DNA of 64,000 nt from Thiomicrorhabdus sp. Kp2 (GCF_000478585.1 NZ_ARWI01000001.1:62001-126000); one strand, 5' to 3'. Counted from the first letter of the stretch, positions 53,909 to 63,564 are shown. Translations and numbers: made by a program. Notes: generated from the letters alone by a model not told the origin.

Positions 53909-53922
53909 TACCAGGCCTGGTA
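53909..53922. repeat. Iterated palindrome TACCAGGCCTGGTA (intergenic copy)
   Basis: A perfect 14-nt copy in the convergent spacer between the DppC-like gene and the MOSC gene, without a T-run. Confidence 0.9.
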
Positions 53923-53972
53923 ACTTATCAGAAAAGTGCTTTGAGTTTGGATTGAAACGACTTAGAAATGCT

Positions 53973-54422
53973 TTAAAACCGTTTTAAAACCGTTACCTTA
54001 TCGCCAATTTTTAGATAACCTTGGCGTAATACTTTACAGCGTGCACCACCACGCCATTCTGGGGTGAGCGCTTTTTTTAAGCCTGGTTGTAAGGCTTCCA
54101 TTCGGTTGCATGGGTCGGTCTCTTGGGTGATTTCTAAAAGAACCTCTCCAATTTGCACTTGTTCACCAATCATTGAATCTGAAAACTCAATATCATCAAT
54201 TAATAAGTTTGCTCGGCGTTCCGTCCAATCAATTTCGGTTAAACACTCTTTACAGGCCTTTTGCCAGCTTTGCAAAGAGAGTAAAGTGACTTGAGTGTTT
54301 GGGTTTTTCTTGCCTTGAAAGTCATTCTCCAGGCCTGCTTCTAATGAAACAAAAATTTCTTCATGAGAGGTGATGTAACCTCTTGATTCTTCGTGTGTTG
54401 CTATGCCAATCAATTTAGCCAT
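53973..54422 (-). CDS. MOSC-domain protein
   Basis: A stand-alone MOSC domain (149 residues), the fold that in related proteins carries sulfur to the molybdenum cofactor or binds molybdopterin. Typical blocks are GLENDFQGKKNPNTQVTLLS and the Cys-containing TQETDPCNRME, where the conserved Cys and acidic residues lie. PEWRGGARCKVLRQG ends the domain. In a genome with a Mo enzyme this could serve cofactor maturation. GGATAAAAA-type leader precedes the ATG. Confidence 0.85.
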   Translation of the reverse strand: MAKLIGIATHEESRGYITSHEEIFVSLEAGLENDFQGKKNPNTQVTLLSLQSWQKACKECLTEIDWTERRANLLIDDIEFSDSMIGEQVQIGEVLLEITQETDPCNRMEALQPGLKKALTPEWRGGARCKVLRQGYLKIGDKVTVLKRF

Positions 54423-54562
54423 CTTTTTATCCTTATTCTATGTATCGCGCGTATTGTAAATATTGAATATGACAATTGGGTTAAGCTTGTGTTTCTATTT
54501 TCATTTTTGGGTATGATATGTGCAATTATATATTCACAGATAAAATCGTTTAAAGGGCAATA

Positions 54563-55633
54563 ATGAAGCACATCTCAGGTAAATCCATGTCGTTAGGCAG
54601 TGTAATGGTCGATATTGAAGGTGCTGAACTTCAAGCGCATGAAGTTGAACGTTTGATGGATCCTTTGGTTGCTGGAGTGATTCTGTTTAGCCGTAATTTT
54701 GAGTCTGTTGAACAGTTAACAAAACTAACCCATGAAATACATGAATTAAGGCATCCCAAGTTATTAATAGGGGTTGATCATGAAGGCGGAAGGGTTCAGC
54801 GTTTTAGAAGTGGATTTACCCATATTCCCCCGATGCGTGTTTTAGGTGAACTCTATGAAAAAGATGAAAAGCACAGTTATGAAGTCGCTGAAAAAATAGG
54901 CTGGTTATTGGCTGCCGAGCTGCTTGCGGTTGGCGTGGATTTTAGTTTCGCGCCCGTTCTTGATTTAGACTATGGTGGCAGTAAAGTGATTGGTGATAGA
55001 GCGTTTCATAATAATCCTATTGCGGTGGGTAATTTGGCCTTTCATGTGATGAATGGAATGCATAAAGCAGGGATGGCCTCTGTTGCCAAACATTTTCCAG
55101 GTCATGGTTTTATTGAAGCGGATACCCATTTAGAAGTCGCCATTGACCACCGTCCTTTTGCAGAAATTCAGCGACATGATATTCAACCGTTTCTTCGTCT
55201 CATTGAGAACAGTGTGGATGCGGTAATGCCTGCACACGTTATTTACCCAAAAATGGATAAAAATCCCGCAGGTTTTTCTGAGTTTTGGCTGAAAGACGTA
55301 TTACGTAAGCAGTGCCATTTTGAAGGTGCAATTATTAGTGATGATATGAGCATGAAGGCGGCAACGGAATATGGAACTGCCGCAGAGCGCGTTTTAAAAG
55401 CTTTGCATGCAGGTTGTGATTTGGTTTTGGTTTGCAATGATCCAATGGCGGCGGATGAGGTTCTATCTAAAGTGCATTGGCATTCTGACACCTTGTCACA
55501 TGCCCGTTTAATACGGCTACACGCTCATGGCAAGTTTGAATATTCAAAGTTACAATATGAACCGCTTTGGCAGGCAGCGACAGCTGTAGTAAATAAAATA
55601 AATCAAAAAGAAGATCAACAGGAACTGATTTAA
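54563..55633 (+). CDS. nagZ: Beta-N-acetylhexosaminidase NagZ
   Basis: A cytosolic GH3 enzyme of 356 residues that cleaves GlcNAc from anhydro-muropeptides in peptidoglycan recycling. VDHEGGRVQRFR (71-82), KHFPGHG (176-182, with His acid/base) and the nucleophile Asp in IISDDMSMKA are all present. The stop is directly followed by the next ATG, so it forms an operon with the MscS-type gene. It lies close to the YkuD/permease set. Confidence 0.94.
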   Translation: MKHISGKSMSLGSVMVDIEGAELQAHEVERLMDPLVAGVILFSRNFESVEQLTKLTHEIHELRHPKLLIGVDHEGGRVQRFRSGFTHIPPMRVLGELYEKDEKHSYEVAEKIGWLLAAELLAVGVDFSFAPVLDLDYGGSKVIGDRAFHNNPIAVGNLAFHVMNGMHKAGMASVAKHFPGHGFIEADTHLEVAIDHRPFAEIQRHDIQPFLRLIENSVDAVMPAHVIYPKMDKNPAGFSEFWLKDVLRKQCHFEGAIISDDMSMKAATEYGTAAERVLKALHAGCDLVLVCNDPMAADEVLSKVHWHSDTLSHARLIRLHAHGKFEYSKLQYEPLWQAATAVVNKINQKEDQQELI

Positions 55634-56761
55634 ATGGAATGGTTAACGCAAGTTTGGACTGATTTAGTCGCGCTTTTTGGTGGTCAAGTATGGCTATTAC
55701 TGGTTTTATCGATATTAACGGTAACGATTATTCTAGATATTATTCAACGTTATATTCTTAAAATCGTTCACTACCGTTTATTGAAAAGTGGCTATGTTTG
55801 GATTGATAGTATTGTTGATGCCGCTCGTTCACCTGCTTCTTTCTTTATTTGGGTGACAGGGTTAGTTTTAGCGCTAACTACAACCATTACACAGTTTGGC
55901 CTTTATATGGATTTAGTGCCGTATATCTTATCTTTTAAGTCAACAATATTAACGCTCTCTTTTGGTTGGTTTGTAATTCGATTGGTTCATCGTTTAGAGC
56001 AGAACTTAAAAGTAGTCGCTCGGCGAGATGATCGCTTAGATGAAGTGACGGTTGAAGCGTTTGCCAAGATTATTAAACTGCTTGCGTTTATTGTGACGAT
56101 TCTCTTTTTCTTAAGTGCTTTTGGCGTGAGTTTAACAGGCCTGCTCGCATTTGGTGGTGTAGGGGGGATTGCCATTGGTTTTGCCGCTAAGGACTTATTG
56201 GGTAATATCTTTGGCGGTTTAATGCTCTATTTAGATAAGCCTTTTACGGTTGGGGAATGGATTCGTTCTTCAGACAAGGAGATTGAAGGTACGGTAGAAA
56301 AAATAGGTTGGCGTATGACAACGGTGAGAACATTTGATAAACGTCCTCTGTATATTCCGAATGGAATTTTTGCCAATATCGCAATTGAAAACCCTTCAAG
56401 AATGAGTAATCGTCGAATTAAAGAGACCATGGGAATTCGTTATGCAGATGTCCATAAAATGCATGACATTATTGCGGATGTGAAAACCATGTTGCGTGAA
56501 CATAGAGAGATTGATACAAATCAAACGTTAATAGTCAATTTTAATGGCTTTGGCGCATCGTCTTTAGACTTTTTTATCTATACCTTTACTAAAACAACAG
56601 ACTGGGTAAGGTTTCATGAAATCAAGCAAGATGTTTTACTTAAGGTAAGTCAAGTTGTTGAGTCTCATGGTGCTGAGATGGCGTTTCCAACACGTACTTT
56701 GCATATTGCTAAAGACGAGGACTTGCTAAAACTTAATGAAGCTCATTCAAATTTAAATTAA
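55634..56761 (+). CDS. MscS-type mechanosensitive channel (larger form)
   Basis: A 375-residue MscS-family channel, different from the one at 2182. It has about four membrane segments before the pore helix GVSLTGLLAFGGVGGIAIGFAAKDLLGNIFGGLMLYLDKPFTVGEWI. The C-terminal beta and alpha/beta vestibule domains follow. It resembles the YbdG/YnaI branch. Its ATG abuts the nagZ stop codon. Osmotic protection is the expected role. Confidence 0.9.
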   Translation: MEWLTQVWTDLVALFGGQVWLLLVLSILTVTIILDIIQRYILKIVHYRLLKSGYVWIDSIVDAARSPASFFIWVTGLVLALTTTITQFGLYMDLVPYILSFKSTILTLSFGWFVIRLVHRLEQNLKVVARRDDRLDEVTVEAFAKIIKLLAFIVTILFFLSAFGVSLTGLLAFGGVGGIAIGFAAKDLLGNIFGGLMLYLDKPFTVGEWIRSSDKEIEGTVEKIGWRMTTVRTFDKRPLYIPNGIFANIAIENPSRMSNRRIKETMGIRYADVHKMHDIIADVKTMLREHREIDTNQTLIVNFNGFGASSLDFFIYTFTKTTDWVRFHEIKQDVLLKVSQVVESHGAEMAFPTRTLHIAKDEDLLKLNEAHSNLN

Positions 56762-56830
56762 TGGCCCGTAGCGGCACTAAGTTTAAACGGTGAATGTTTT
56801 GTGACTGATACGTTAAAAACGCCGTTTAGA

Positions 56831-57853
56831 TTATAGAATAATCACCTCTGGTTCGAGATGTATGCCAAATTTATGAATGACATCATCTTGTACCAGGTGA
56901 TATAACTCCTCAATATCGGTGCCTTTGGCGCCACCTAGGTTAACCAAGACCAGAGCGTGTTTAATCGATACCCCAGAGCGTCCATGAGAGCGGCCTTTCC
57001 AGCCTGTTTGTTCTATTAACCAAGCGGCAGGAATTTTATAGTTGCCATCCAGCATTTTGTGGTTTGGCATTTCAGGGTATTGTTCTAACAGCGTTTCAAA
57101 ATAAGCAGGTTCTATAACTGGATTTTTAAAGAAGCTACCAGCATTTCCTTGGCGTTCTGGGTTGGGTAATCTATTTTGTCTGATATCCACAATAGCATCA
57201 AAAATAATACGGGGGGTCAATTGCTCTTTAGGCACATCAATCAAGGCTTCTTTTAGTGGGTCATAAGCCAAGTTAGGGTTACCATACTTCAGTTTTCTTA
57301 GTCTAAACGTAACTCTATGAACGAGTAATTTATTGACAAATTCTTGTTTAAAAATACTGGTTCGATAACCAAATTTACACTCTGCGTTTCGATATTCGAC
57401 ACGTTGTCCATCATAAATATTCAGTGTTTGTACACGAGTGATGGTATCTCTTGCCTCAGCGCCATAAGCCCCAATGTTTTGAACTGGAGCGGCGCCTACT
57501 GTGCCAGGTATGAGCGCCAGGTTTTCTAAACCCCACCAATCATTTTCTACCGTATATTTAACTAGGTCATGCCATTTCATCCCTGCACCGACTGATAACC
57601 AAACGTTCTCTTCATCTTCTTTAACGACTTTTAATTTATCGTAAATACAACGTACTACAACGCCTTCAAGATCATGGGTAAAAAGTATATTGCTACCATC
57701 ACCAATAATTCGCCAGGGTAGAGAGGCCAGCTTTAGGTCTGAGCGTAATGTTAAAATATCGCTCTGTTTATTAATTTCTATGAAGTATTCACTCTTAACA
57801 TCAATATTAAAAGTGTTGTAGGGTTGCAGTGAATGGTTGGCCTGAATGTGCAT
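56831..57853 (-). CDS. murB: UDP-N-acetylenolpyruvoylglucosamine reductase MurB
   Basis: A FAD enzyme of 340 residues for the second step of UDP-MurNAc synthesis. The N-terminal FAD-binding part includes NTFNID and IIGDGSNILF; LALIPGTVGAAPVQNIGAYGAEARD and QGNAGSFFKNP are family signatures, with the catalytic Ser in the latter. The length and the presence of the YGxN-like C-terminal block (AAWLIEQTGWKGRSHG) fit the type I form. Divergent from the NSS transporter. Confidence 0.94.
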   Translation of the reverse strand: MHIQANHSLQPYNTFNIDVKSEYFIEINKQSDILTLRSDLKLASLPWRIIGDGSNILFTHDLEGVVVRCIYDKLKVVKEDEENVWLSVGAGMKWHDLVKYTVENDWWGLENLALIPGTVGAAPVQNIGAYGAEARDTITRVQTLNIYDGQRVEYRNAECKFGYRTSIFKQEFVNKLLVHRVTFRLRKLKYGNPNLAYDPLKEALIDVPKEQLTPRIIFDAIVDIRQNRLPNPERQGNAGSFFKNPVIEPAYFETLLEQYPEMPNHKMLDGNYKIPAAWLIEQTGWKGRSHGRSGVSIKHALVLVNLGGAKGTDIEELYHLVQDDVIHKFGIHLEPEVIIL

Positions 57854-57905
57854 TTTAGTCTTGTGTATAATGGCTGTGAATTAGAATTATTATAAAGGAA
57901 GATGA

Positions 57906-59336
57906 ATGGGGCAGTTAACACTTTCTAAAGATTCTTGGTCATCTCAAACCGTTTTTATTATGGCGGCTGTTGGCTCAGCAGTCGGGCTAGGTAATCTATG
58001 GAAATTTCCATACATTACAGGTGAAAACGGTGGTGGTGCCTTTGTGCTTGTTTACTTGGCTTGTATTTTACTTATTGGTATTCCAGTTTTGCTTTCTGAA
58101 CTCGCTTTAGGACGAGCGGGTAAAGCCAATCCAGTACAGGCAATGGCGAATGTTTCTCGTGAAAATGGTGGTAGTCGCTGGTGGAGTTTATTAGGTTTAA
58201 ACGGTGTTTTAGCAGGTGCATTAATTTTATCGTTTTATACCGTGATTGCTGGTTGGGGGCTTGCCTATTTTATTGAGAGCGTGAGGGGCTCTTTTATTGG
58301 TATTAATGCAGAGCAGGTTGGAGTGCATTTTAGTGGTTTATTAGCAAACCCTATTGAGCTGTTGTTTTGGCATACTGTCGTCAGTGTTTTTACCGTAATT
58401 ATTGTGGCACAAGGCATAAAAAGCGGTATCGAAAAAGCCATTAATTTTATGATGCCAGGCCTGCTATTAATTCTTTTTGTTTTATTGGGTTATGCAACAA
58501 CTACGGGGTCATTTGGCGCAAGTTTCTCATTTCTATTTTCTCCAGATTTTTCTAAACTGACTTGGGAGTCTGTGTTAACTGCAATGGGACATGCTTTTTT
58601 CACATTAAGCATCGGTTTAGGCACCATGATGGTTTACGGTTCTTATATTTCAAAGAAATACTCTATTGTAAAGGCGGGTTTATGGATTGCTTTTGCTGAC
58701 ACGCTTGTGGCACTTTTAGCAGGCCTGGTTATTTTTTCAATTGTGTTTGCTAATGGGCTTGAACCTGGATCAGGGCCTGGCCTGCTTTTTCAGACGTTAC
58801 CTGTGGCTTTTGGGGATATGACAGGGGGGTGGTTCTTTGGAACCCTATTTTTTGCGTTAGTGGTTATGGCAGCGTTGAGTTCATCTATCTCACTCATTGA
58901 ACCAGCCGTTAGTTGGTTTGACCAAAACTGGGGAATTAAACGAAAAAATGCCGCTTGGATTTTAGGTGCGCTTATTTGGTTTGTTGGTATTGGTACAGTT
59001 CTCTCTTTTAATGAGTGGTCTGATATTCACTTTTTAGGAGAAAGAAACTTTTTTGAATCGTTAGATTTCTTGACGGCGAATATTATGCTGCCGCTTGGTG
59101 GCTTATTAATGGCGGTCTTTGCCGCTTGGGTGTTAAGTGAAGATGCTAGGCAGGAGCAGCTGCCTATGTCTGAATGGATGATGAATAAGTTTGTACTGGT
59201 TTTAAAGTGGGTAGCTCCGATTGCGGTGATGGTGGTTTTTGCATCTAACTTGGTTTCTGGCGAAGATTTGTTGCCAATGATTTTGGCTACATTTGCAGTC
59301 TATGCCATTTATGTTTGGAAGGTATGTAAACGCTAA
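57906..59336 (+). CDS. Neurotransmitter:sodium symporter family transporter
   Basis: A sodium-dependent LeuT-fold transporter of 476 residues. The first helix reads VGSAVGLGNLWKFPYITGENGGGAFVLVYL, the family hallmark with the unwound substrate site. About 11-12 segments follow. Bacterial members carry amino acids such as tyrosine, tryptophan or leucine; the substrate is not predictable. AAGGAAG precedes the ATG. A terminator follows. Confidence 0.93.
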   Translation: MGQLTLSKDSWSSQTVFIMAAVGSAVGLGNLWKFPYITGENGGGAFVLVYLACILLIGIPVLLSELALGRAGKANPVQAMANVSRENGGSRWWSLLGLNGVLAGALILSFYTVIAGWGLAYFIESVRGSFIGINAEQVGVHFSGLLANPIELLFWHTVVSVFTVIIVAQGIKSGIEKAINFMMPGLLLILFVLLGYATTTGSFGASFSFLFSPDFSKLTWESVLTAMGHAFFTLSIGLGTMMVYGSYISKKYSIVKAGLWIAFADTLVALLAGLVIFSIVFANGLEPGSGPGLLFQTLPVAFGDMTGGWFFGTLFFALVVMAALSSSISLIEPAVSWFDQNWGIKRKNAAWILGALIWFVGIGTVLSFNEWSDIHFLGERNFFESLDFLTANIMLPLGGLLMAVFAAWVLSEDARQEQLPMSEWMMNKFVLVLKWVAPIAVMVVFASNLVSGEDLLPMILATFAVYAIYVWKVCKR

Positions 59337-59378
59337 CTAGCAGGCTTAAAAGCTTTGTTCATGCTGGTTTCAAGCAAT

Positions 59379-59411
59379 AAAAAAAGGAGGCGAATTTGCC
59401 TCCTTTTTTAT
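59379..59411. terminator. Bidirectional terminator
   Basis: AAAAAAGGAGGC/GCCTCCTTTTTT arms with a GAATTT loop between convergent genes. Confidence 0.92.
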
Positions 59412-59434
59412 TGAGATACTTTTTTAAACCGTGC

Positions 59435-59914
59435 TTAATATTGCGCGGTATATTGATTTTGCACCATGCGATGCATCTCTAAATATTTTGCGTTGATTTT
59501 ACGTTGCATAACATGAGAATAGCGCAAAATAGAGCGCATAACATGGTAAGTCAACATTGGATGTTTTTCTACTAAGGCTTCGAAAGCATCTTTGTGCAAT
59601 AGAATGACTTCTGAATCTTTTTTAGCCACTAAGCGCATGGTATGTGTATTGCCATCAATAAAGCTTAATTCCCCTGTCATACTGCCTTCTTTTAGAGTAT
59701 CAATATGAATTGTGGTGTCCCCTGAAAGTACCTTAAGAACTTCTAATTTACCTGTTTGAAGTAGGTATAAGGTCTCATCTTTAGTGTCTTGATCAAACAA
59801 AATATCCCCTTTAGATAGGGTTTTTTGGGTGACAGCAGAAGATAAGATTTCACACTCTTCAATGGTGACATCTTGGCCGAGAATAGTTTGAGAAATAATT
59901 TGTGCAAGATTCAT
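59435..59914 (-). CDS. Cyclic-nucleotide-binding-domain protein
   Basis: A CNB-fold protein of about 159 residues with no DNA-binding domain. The beta-roll is DILFDQDTKDETLYLLQTGKLEVLKV, and the phosphate-binding cassette is GSMTGELSFIDGNTHTMRLVA: the Glu is kept but the Pro-Arg is changed. Cyclic-nucleotide binding is uncertain. The ATG at 59912-59914 has AAGGA 6 nt before it; the longer frame from 59953 would add 13 residues. Stand-alone CNB proteins may act as regulators by partner binding. Confidence 0.83.
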   Translation of the reverse strand: MNLAQIISQTILGQDVTIEECEILSSAVTQKTLSKGDILFDQDTKDETLYLLQTGKLEVLKVLSGDTTIHIDTLKEGSMTGELSFIDGNTHTMRLVAKKDSEVILLHKDAFEALVEKHPMLTYHVMRSILRYSHVMQRKINAKYLEMHRMVQNQYTAQY

Positions 59915-60056
59915 AAAAAGTCCTTGATAACGTAAGAGATAGGTTGTTTTCATTCTAACGTCATGTAAACAACCTTAATAGGTTAAATCGATAATAATCA
60001 TTGGGTAATGGGATTAATTTTGATTTGTGTTAACTTAAGACCTCTAAGTTCAATCT

Positions 60057-60067
60057 ACCAGGCCTGG
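60057..60067. repeat. Iterated motif ACCAGGCCTGG (intergenic, one arm shortened)
   Basis: Core CAGGCCTG intact at 60059-60066; the right arm reads CAG instead of TA. It lies just after the small membrane-protein gene. Confidence 0.85.
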
Positions 60068-60074
60068 CAGGAAG

Positions 60075-60314
60075 TTAACGAAGCTCTTCAATTGGGAAAA
60101 AATAATCAAAAAAAGCACCTAACCCCCAAATAAAGACAAAAATTAAAATAAAGACAATAATGATTGAACGGGCTGTCTTATTTTCTATAAATTTGGCTTT
60201 CCATCGTTCACTTTTTATTAATGGCCAAACTAAATAAAGAAAAACACCTAAGGCAATGATTTGCAAAGCAATGAGTAAGTATTGCAAAGAGACGGGGAGT
60301 TCAGATTCAGTCAT
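60075..60314 (-). CDS. Small two-TM membrane protein, unknown
   Basis: A 79-residue protein with two hydrophobic segments (about 8-30 and 48-70) joined by a basic loop (KSERWKAKFIENK). I do not recognise a family. It begins 32 nt after dapE on the same strand and may be its operon partner. Codon use matches the neighbours, so it is probably real. Confidence 0.55.
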   Translation of the reverse strand: MTESELPVSLQYLLIALQIIALGVFLYLVWPLIKSERWKAKFIENKTARSIIIVFILIFVFIWGLGAFFDYFFPIEELR

Positions 60315-60345
60315 ATTTTTCTCTGTTTTATTAAGCGTTCGGCAG

Positions 60346-61476
60346 TTACTTTAAAAGGTTTACCAAGGTGTGGTAGTAAATTTCTGTTAACTGATTTAAG
60401 TCGCTTACACTCACTTGTTCATCGATTTTATGAATTGTGGCATTGAGAGGTCCCAATTCAATAACTTGAGCACCTGTTGGGGCGATGAAACGGCCATCAG
60501 AAGTACCACCGCCAGTGGAAAGTTTAGGTTTATAACCCATCACCGTTTGTGAGGCTTCTTGAACGGCTTGAATCAGTTTACCTTCAGCAGGGGTAATAAA
60601 AGGCATACCTGACAATGTCCAGTCTAGCGTGTACTCTAGATTATGGTGGTCTAGAATGGCGTGTACACTCTCTTTGAGCGATTCTGGCGTATGTTCAGTT
60701 GAAAAACGGAAATTAAATTGGATTACCACATCACCAGGAATGACATTAGTTGCCCCTGTGCCGCCATTGATATTGGAAATTTGAAATGAAGTAGGTGGGA
60801 AATATTCATTACCATGATCCCATTGAACCTGAACCAGCTGTTCTAAAGCAGGTGCCATATTGTGGATAGGGTTGTCCGCAAGTTCAGGGTATGCAATGTG
60901 CCCTTGCACCCCTTCTACGGTTAAATAACCGCTTAAAGAGCCACGACGCCCATTTTTAATGGAGTCAGCCAGTTTGTCACTACTGGACGGCTCTCCGACT
61001 AAACAGTACTCAAATTTTTCATTACGATTTTCTAGGGTTTCAACCACTTTAACGGTACCATCGGTTGCTGGGCCTTCTTCATCACTGGTAATTAGATAAG
61101 CGATTGAACCTTTGTGTGTTGGGTAGTCGTTGACAAAACGTTTGGTTGCGGCCATAAAGCAAGCGATAGAGCTTTTCATATCGGCTGTACCACGACCAAA
61201 CATCATGTCACCATCAATGTGTGCAGAAAAGGGTGGATGAGTCCATGCTGTTTCAGGGCCTGTTGGAACAACATCGGTATGGCCTGCAAACACCAAACAG
61301 GGGGATTCAGAACCTTTTCGTGACCAAATATTGTCAACTTCACCAAATTTCATGTTTTCTGTTTTGAAACCTAAAGGCGTTAAGTAGTCAGCAATAATTT
61401 GCTGACAACCTTTATCATTTGGTGTTACAGAATCAATTTGGATTAACTTTTGTGCAAGTTCAATGGTTTCAGTCAT
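60346..61476 (-). CDS. dapE: Succinyl-diaminopimelate desuccinylase DapE
   Basis: A dizinc M20 enzyme (376 residues) in the lysine and meso-DAP pathway. Zinc-binding blocks are [21 protein letters not shown] and [12 protein letters not shown]; the dimerisation domain and the C-terminal [12 protein letters not shown] complete it. Upstream on the same strand is an ArsC-like gene, the yffB-dapE order of many gammaproteobacteria. DapD is divergently encoded 0.2 kb further. Confidence 0.95.
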   Translation of the reverse strand: MTETIELAQKLIQIDSVTPNDKGCQQIIADYLTPLGFKTENMKFGEVDNIWSRKGSESPCLVFAGHTDVVPTGPETAWTHPPFSAHIDGDMMFGRGTADMKSSIACFMAATKRFVNDYPTHKGSIAYLITSDEEGPATDGTVKVVETLENRNEKFEYCLVGEPSSSDKLADSIKNGRRGSLSGYLTVEGVQGHIAYPELADNPIHNMAPALEQLVQVQWDHGNEYFPPTSFQISNINGGTGATNVIPGDVVIQFNFRFSTEHTPESLKESVHAILDHHNLEYTLDWTLSGMPFITPAEGKLIQAVQEASQTVMGYKPKLSTGGGTSDGRFIAPTGAQVIELGPLNATIHKIDEQVSVSDLNQLTEIYYHTLVNLLK

Positions 61477-61532
61477 GATTTTGGTCTTTTTGGATGTTTT
61501 TGAATAGGTTAATGTACAGTATTATAGCGTAA

Positions 61533-61877
61533 TCATTCAGCAATTAATTTTTGATACTCTTCTTCTTTAAAGCCAATGAGAAGTGACGTTTCTGATTCTA
61601 AAACAGGGCGTTTTATCAATGTAGGCATTTCAGTTAACACAGTCAGGTCGTCTCCAGAGAGCAATGCCTGTTTTTGCAGGTCATTTAACTGTTTCCAGCT
61701 GGTACTACGTTTATTCACTAAAATTTCAATCGGTTGAGACTGTAACCAATTTTGAATGGTTTCCAGTGTTAAGCCTTGTTTTTTAAAATCATAAAAATCA
61801 TAAGCAATTTTATTTTCATCTAAAAATTTACGTGCTTTGCGTACCGTGTCACAGTTTGGGATGCCATATAAAATCAT
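61533..61877 (-). CDS. ArsC/Spx-like reductase (YffB family)
   Basis: A 114-residue thioredoxin-fold protein, like YffB of E. coli. The N-terminal IPNCDTVRKARKFLDE has the single active Cys; PTLIKRPVLE is the typical C-terminal block. A glutathione-dependent reductase role is proposed for the family, not proven. Neighbour of dapE as in other gammaproteobacteria. Confidence 0.9.
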   Translation of the reverse strand: MILYGIPNCDTVRKARKFLDENKIAYDFYDFKKQGLTLETIQNWLQSQPIEILVNKRSTSWKQLNDLQKQALLSGDDLTVLTEMPTLIKRPVLESETSLLIGFKEEEYQKLIAE

Positions 61878-62088
61878 AAAATCTCTACCAGTTATTTTAA
61901 ATAGGTTTCATTATAAAGTGAGCTTGTAATGAATCAACAGCAGGCGCTATAAATCCTTAAAGTTTTGTAACATCAGAGTGTTTTACTTTAATTTAAACTC
62001 ACACCATCATTTTTTCGCGGTTTTTAGTTTGAGAAGGTATAATTATCGGTTATTTAATTTTTCACAATTTACTTAAGAGAATAGCATT

Positions 62089-62988
62089 ATGACAATCAAA
62101 CGAATCGGTCACCGTTATAGCGATACAAAAACTGGCGCAACCTTAGATGTATGGTTCCCACGTTCTAATAAAGAAATAGCTCGTAACTGTTTAGCTTCAA
62201 AAGCAGGTTTGATTAAGGGCGATTTTGTAACGGTAGAAATTGCTTCTGTTGATGATGCCCCTAAATCTGCTGAAGACGCTTACCTACGTTTACATTTATT
62301 GTCTGAATGTGCGGTTAAGCCTAATGAAATTAACCTTGAGGGGGTTTTTGGATTATTAAATAACGTAGCTTGGACTTCGGCTGGCCCTGTTTTGCCTTCA
62401 GAGGTAGAAAACCTACGTGAAGCGATTGCGGGTGAAGTTCATCAGTTTAATGTGACTTGTATCGATAAATTTCCACGTATGACAGATTACGTCATTCCTG
62501 AAGGGGTTCGTATTGGTAATGCTGACCGTGTGCGTTTAGGTGCTCACTTAGCTTCTGGTACAACAATTATGCATGAAGGTTTTGTAAACTTTAATGCGGG
62601 TACTTTAGGTAACTCAATGGTTGAAGGTCGTATCAGTGCAAGCGTTGTTGTTGGCGAAAATACAGATATTGGTGGCGGTGCATCAATCATGGGTACGTTA
62701 TCAGGTGGTGGTAAGCAGGTTATCTCTATGGGTCAAAGAAACTTATTGGGTGCTAACGCAGGTTTAGGAATCTCTTTGGGTGATGACTGTATCGTTGAGT
62801 CTGGTCTGTATCTAACTGCGGGAACTAAGGTTAAAATGCCTGATGGCTCTATTGTTTCGGCACGTGACTTATCAGGGCAATCAAAATTGTTGTTTAGACG
62901 TCATAGCCAGACGGGTGCAGTTGAAGCGATTGTGACAGATGGTACTTTATGGAGTGGTTTAAATAGTGCGCTTCATAGTAATGACTAA
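62089..62988 (+). CDS. dapD: Tetrahydrodipicolinate N-succinyltransferase DapD
   Basis: A 299-residue left-handed beta-helix enzyme that succinylates tetrahydrodipicolinate in the lysine/DAP pathway. The hexapeptide repeats are visible from YVIPEGVRIGNADRVRLGAHLASGTTI to VVVGENTDIGGGASIMGTLSGGGK. It resembles the longer non-E. coli DapD type. AAGAGA precedes the ATG. DapE is divergent from it across a 211-nt spacer with the ArsC-like gene, so both enzymes of the succinylase route are side by side. Confidence 0.92.
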   Translation: MTIKRIGHRYSDTKTGATLDVWFPRSNKEIARNCLASKAGLIKGDFVTVEIASVDDAPKSAEDAYLRLHLLSECAVKPNEINLEGVFGLLNNVAWTSAGPVLPSEVENLREAIAGEVHQFNVTCIDKFPRMTDYVIPEGVRIGNADRVRLGAHLASGTTIMHEGFVNFNAGTLGNSMVEGRISASVVVGENTDIGGGASIMGTLSGGGKQVISMGQRNLLGANAGLGISLGDDCIVESGLYLTAGTKVKMPDGSIVSARDLSGQSKLLFRRHSQTGAVEAIVTDGTLWSGLNSALHSND

Positions 62989-63031
62989 GTTTTAGCTGTT
63001 TAGCTCAGTTAAGCGAGTTAAAAATCCGTTT

Positions 63032-63060
63032 AAAGGCCTGTTTTTATGCAGGCCTTTTTG
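63032..63060 (+). terminator. Terminator after dapD using AGGCCT arms
   Basis: AAAGGCCTG and CAGGCCTTT arms around TTTTTATG, followed by TTTTTG. Each arm itself contains the palindromic AGGCCT core of the iterated motif. Confidence 0.85.
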
Positions 63061-63144
63061 TTTTTAATTTCAGTTTTTAGTCAGATTGATACAGTGTTCA
63101 CTTTGCTATAATTATTTTTTAACTAAATTGTAGGATTCTAAAAT

Positions 63145-63522
63145 ATGGCAAAAGTAATCGGCTTTGATCATGTAAGTATCATCGTAAAAGATGCCGAAGC
63201 TTCTTTGGCGTTTTATCAAAATCTATTAGAAGTGAATCTGATGGAAAGGCCCAATTTAGGTTTTCCTGGATATTGGGTAGATTTGTATGCAGGACAGAGT
63301 TTGCATATTATGCAGTTAGAAAACCCAAACGAGGGGACGTTACGCCCAGAGCATGGCGGTAGAGATTATCATTTTGCTCTGAGAGTGGATTCTATTGAAG
63401 ATTTTGTTCAGCGATTGGATGAAATGAATAAACCTTATACATTGAGTCAATCAGGTAGAAAAGCCTTATTCACCCGTGATTTAGATAATAATTCATTCGA
63501 ATTATTTGAATATACAGTTTAG
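63145..63522 (+). CDS. VOC-superfamily (glyoxalase-like) protein
   Basis: A single vicinal-oxygen-chelate domain pair (125 residues). DHVSIIVKDAEASLAFYQNLLEV and HGGRDYHFALRVDSIEDF supply the His metal ligands, and SFELFEYT near the end the Glu. The class includes glyoxalase I, dioxygenases and resistance proteins; the substrate is unknown. Confidence 0.88.
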   Translation: MAKVIGFDHVSIIVKDAEASLAFYQNLLEVNLMERPNLGFPGYWVDLYAGQSLHIMQLENPNEGTLRPEHGGRDYHFALRVDSIEDFVQRLDEMNKPYTLSQSGRKALFTRDLDNNSFELFEYTV

Positions 63523-63539
63523 GTTAAAAACATTCCAAT

Positions 63540-63555
63540 TTACCAGGCCTGGTAA
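63540..63555. repeat. Iterated palindrome TTACCAGGCCTGGTAA (intergenic copy)
   Basis: A 16-nt perfect palindrome in the convergent spacer between the VOC gene and glnD; no T-run follows. Confidence 0.9.
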
Positions 63556-63564
63556 GTTTAAGTG

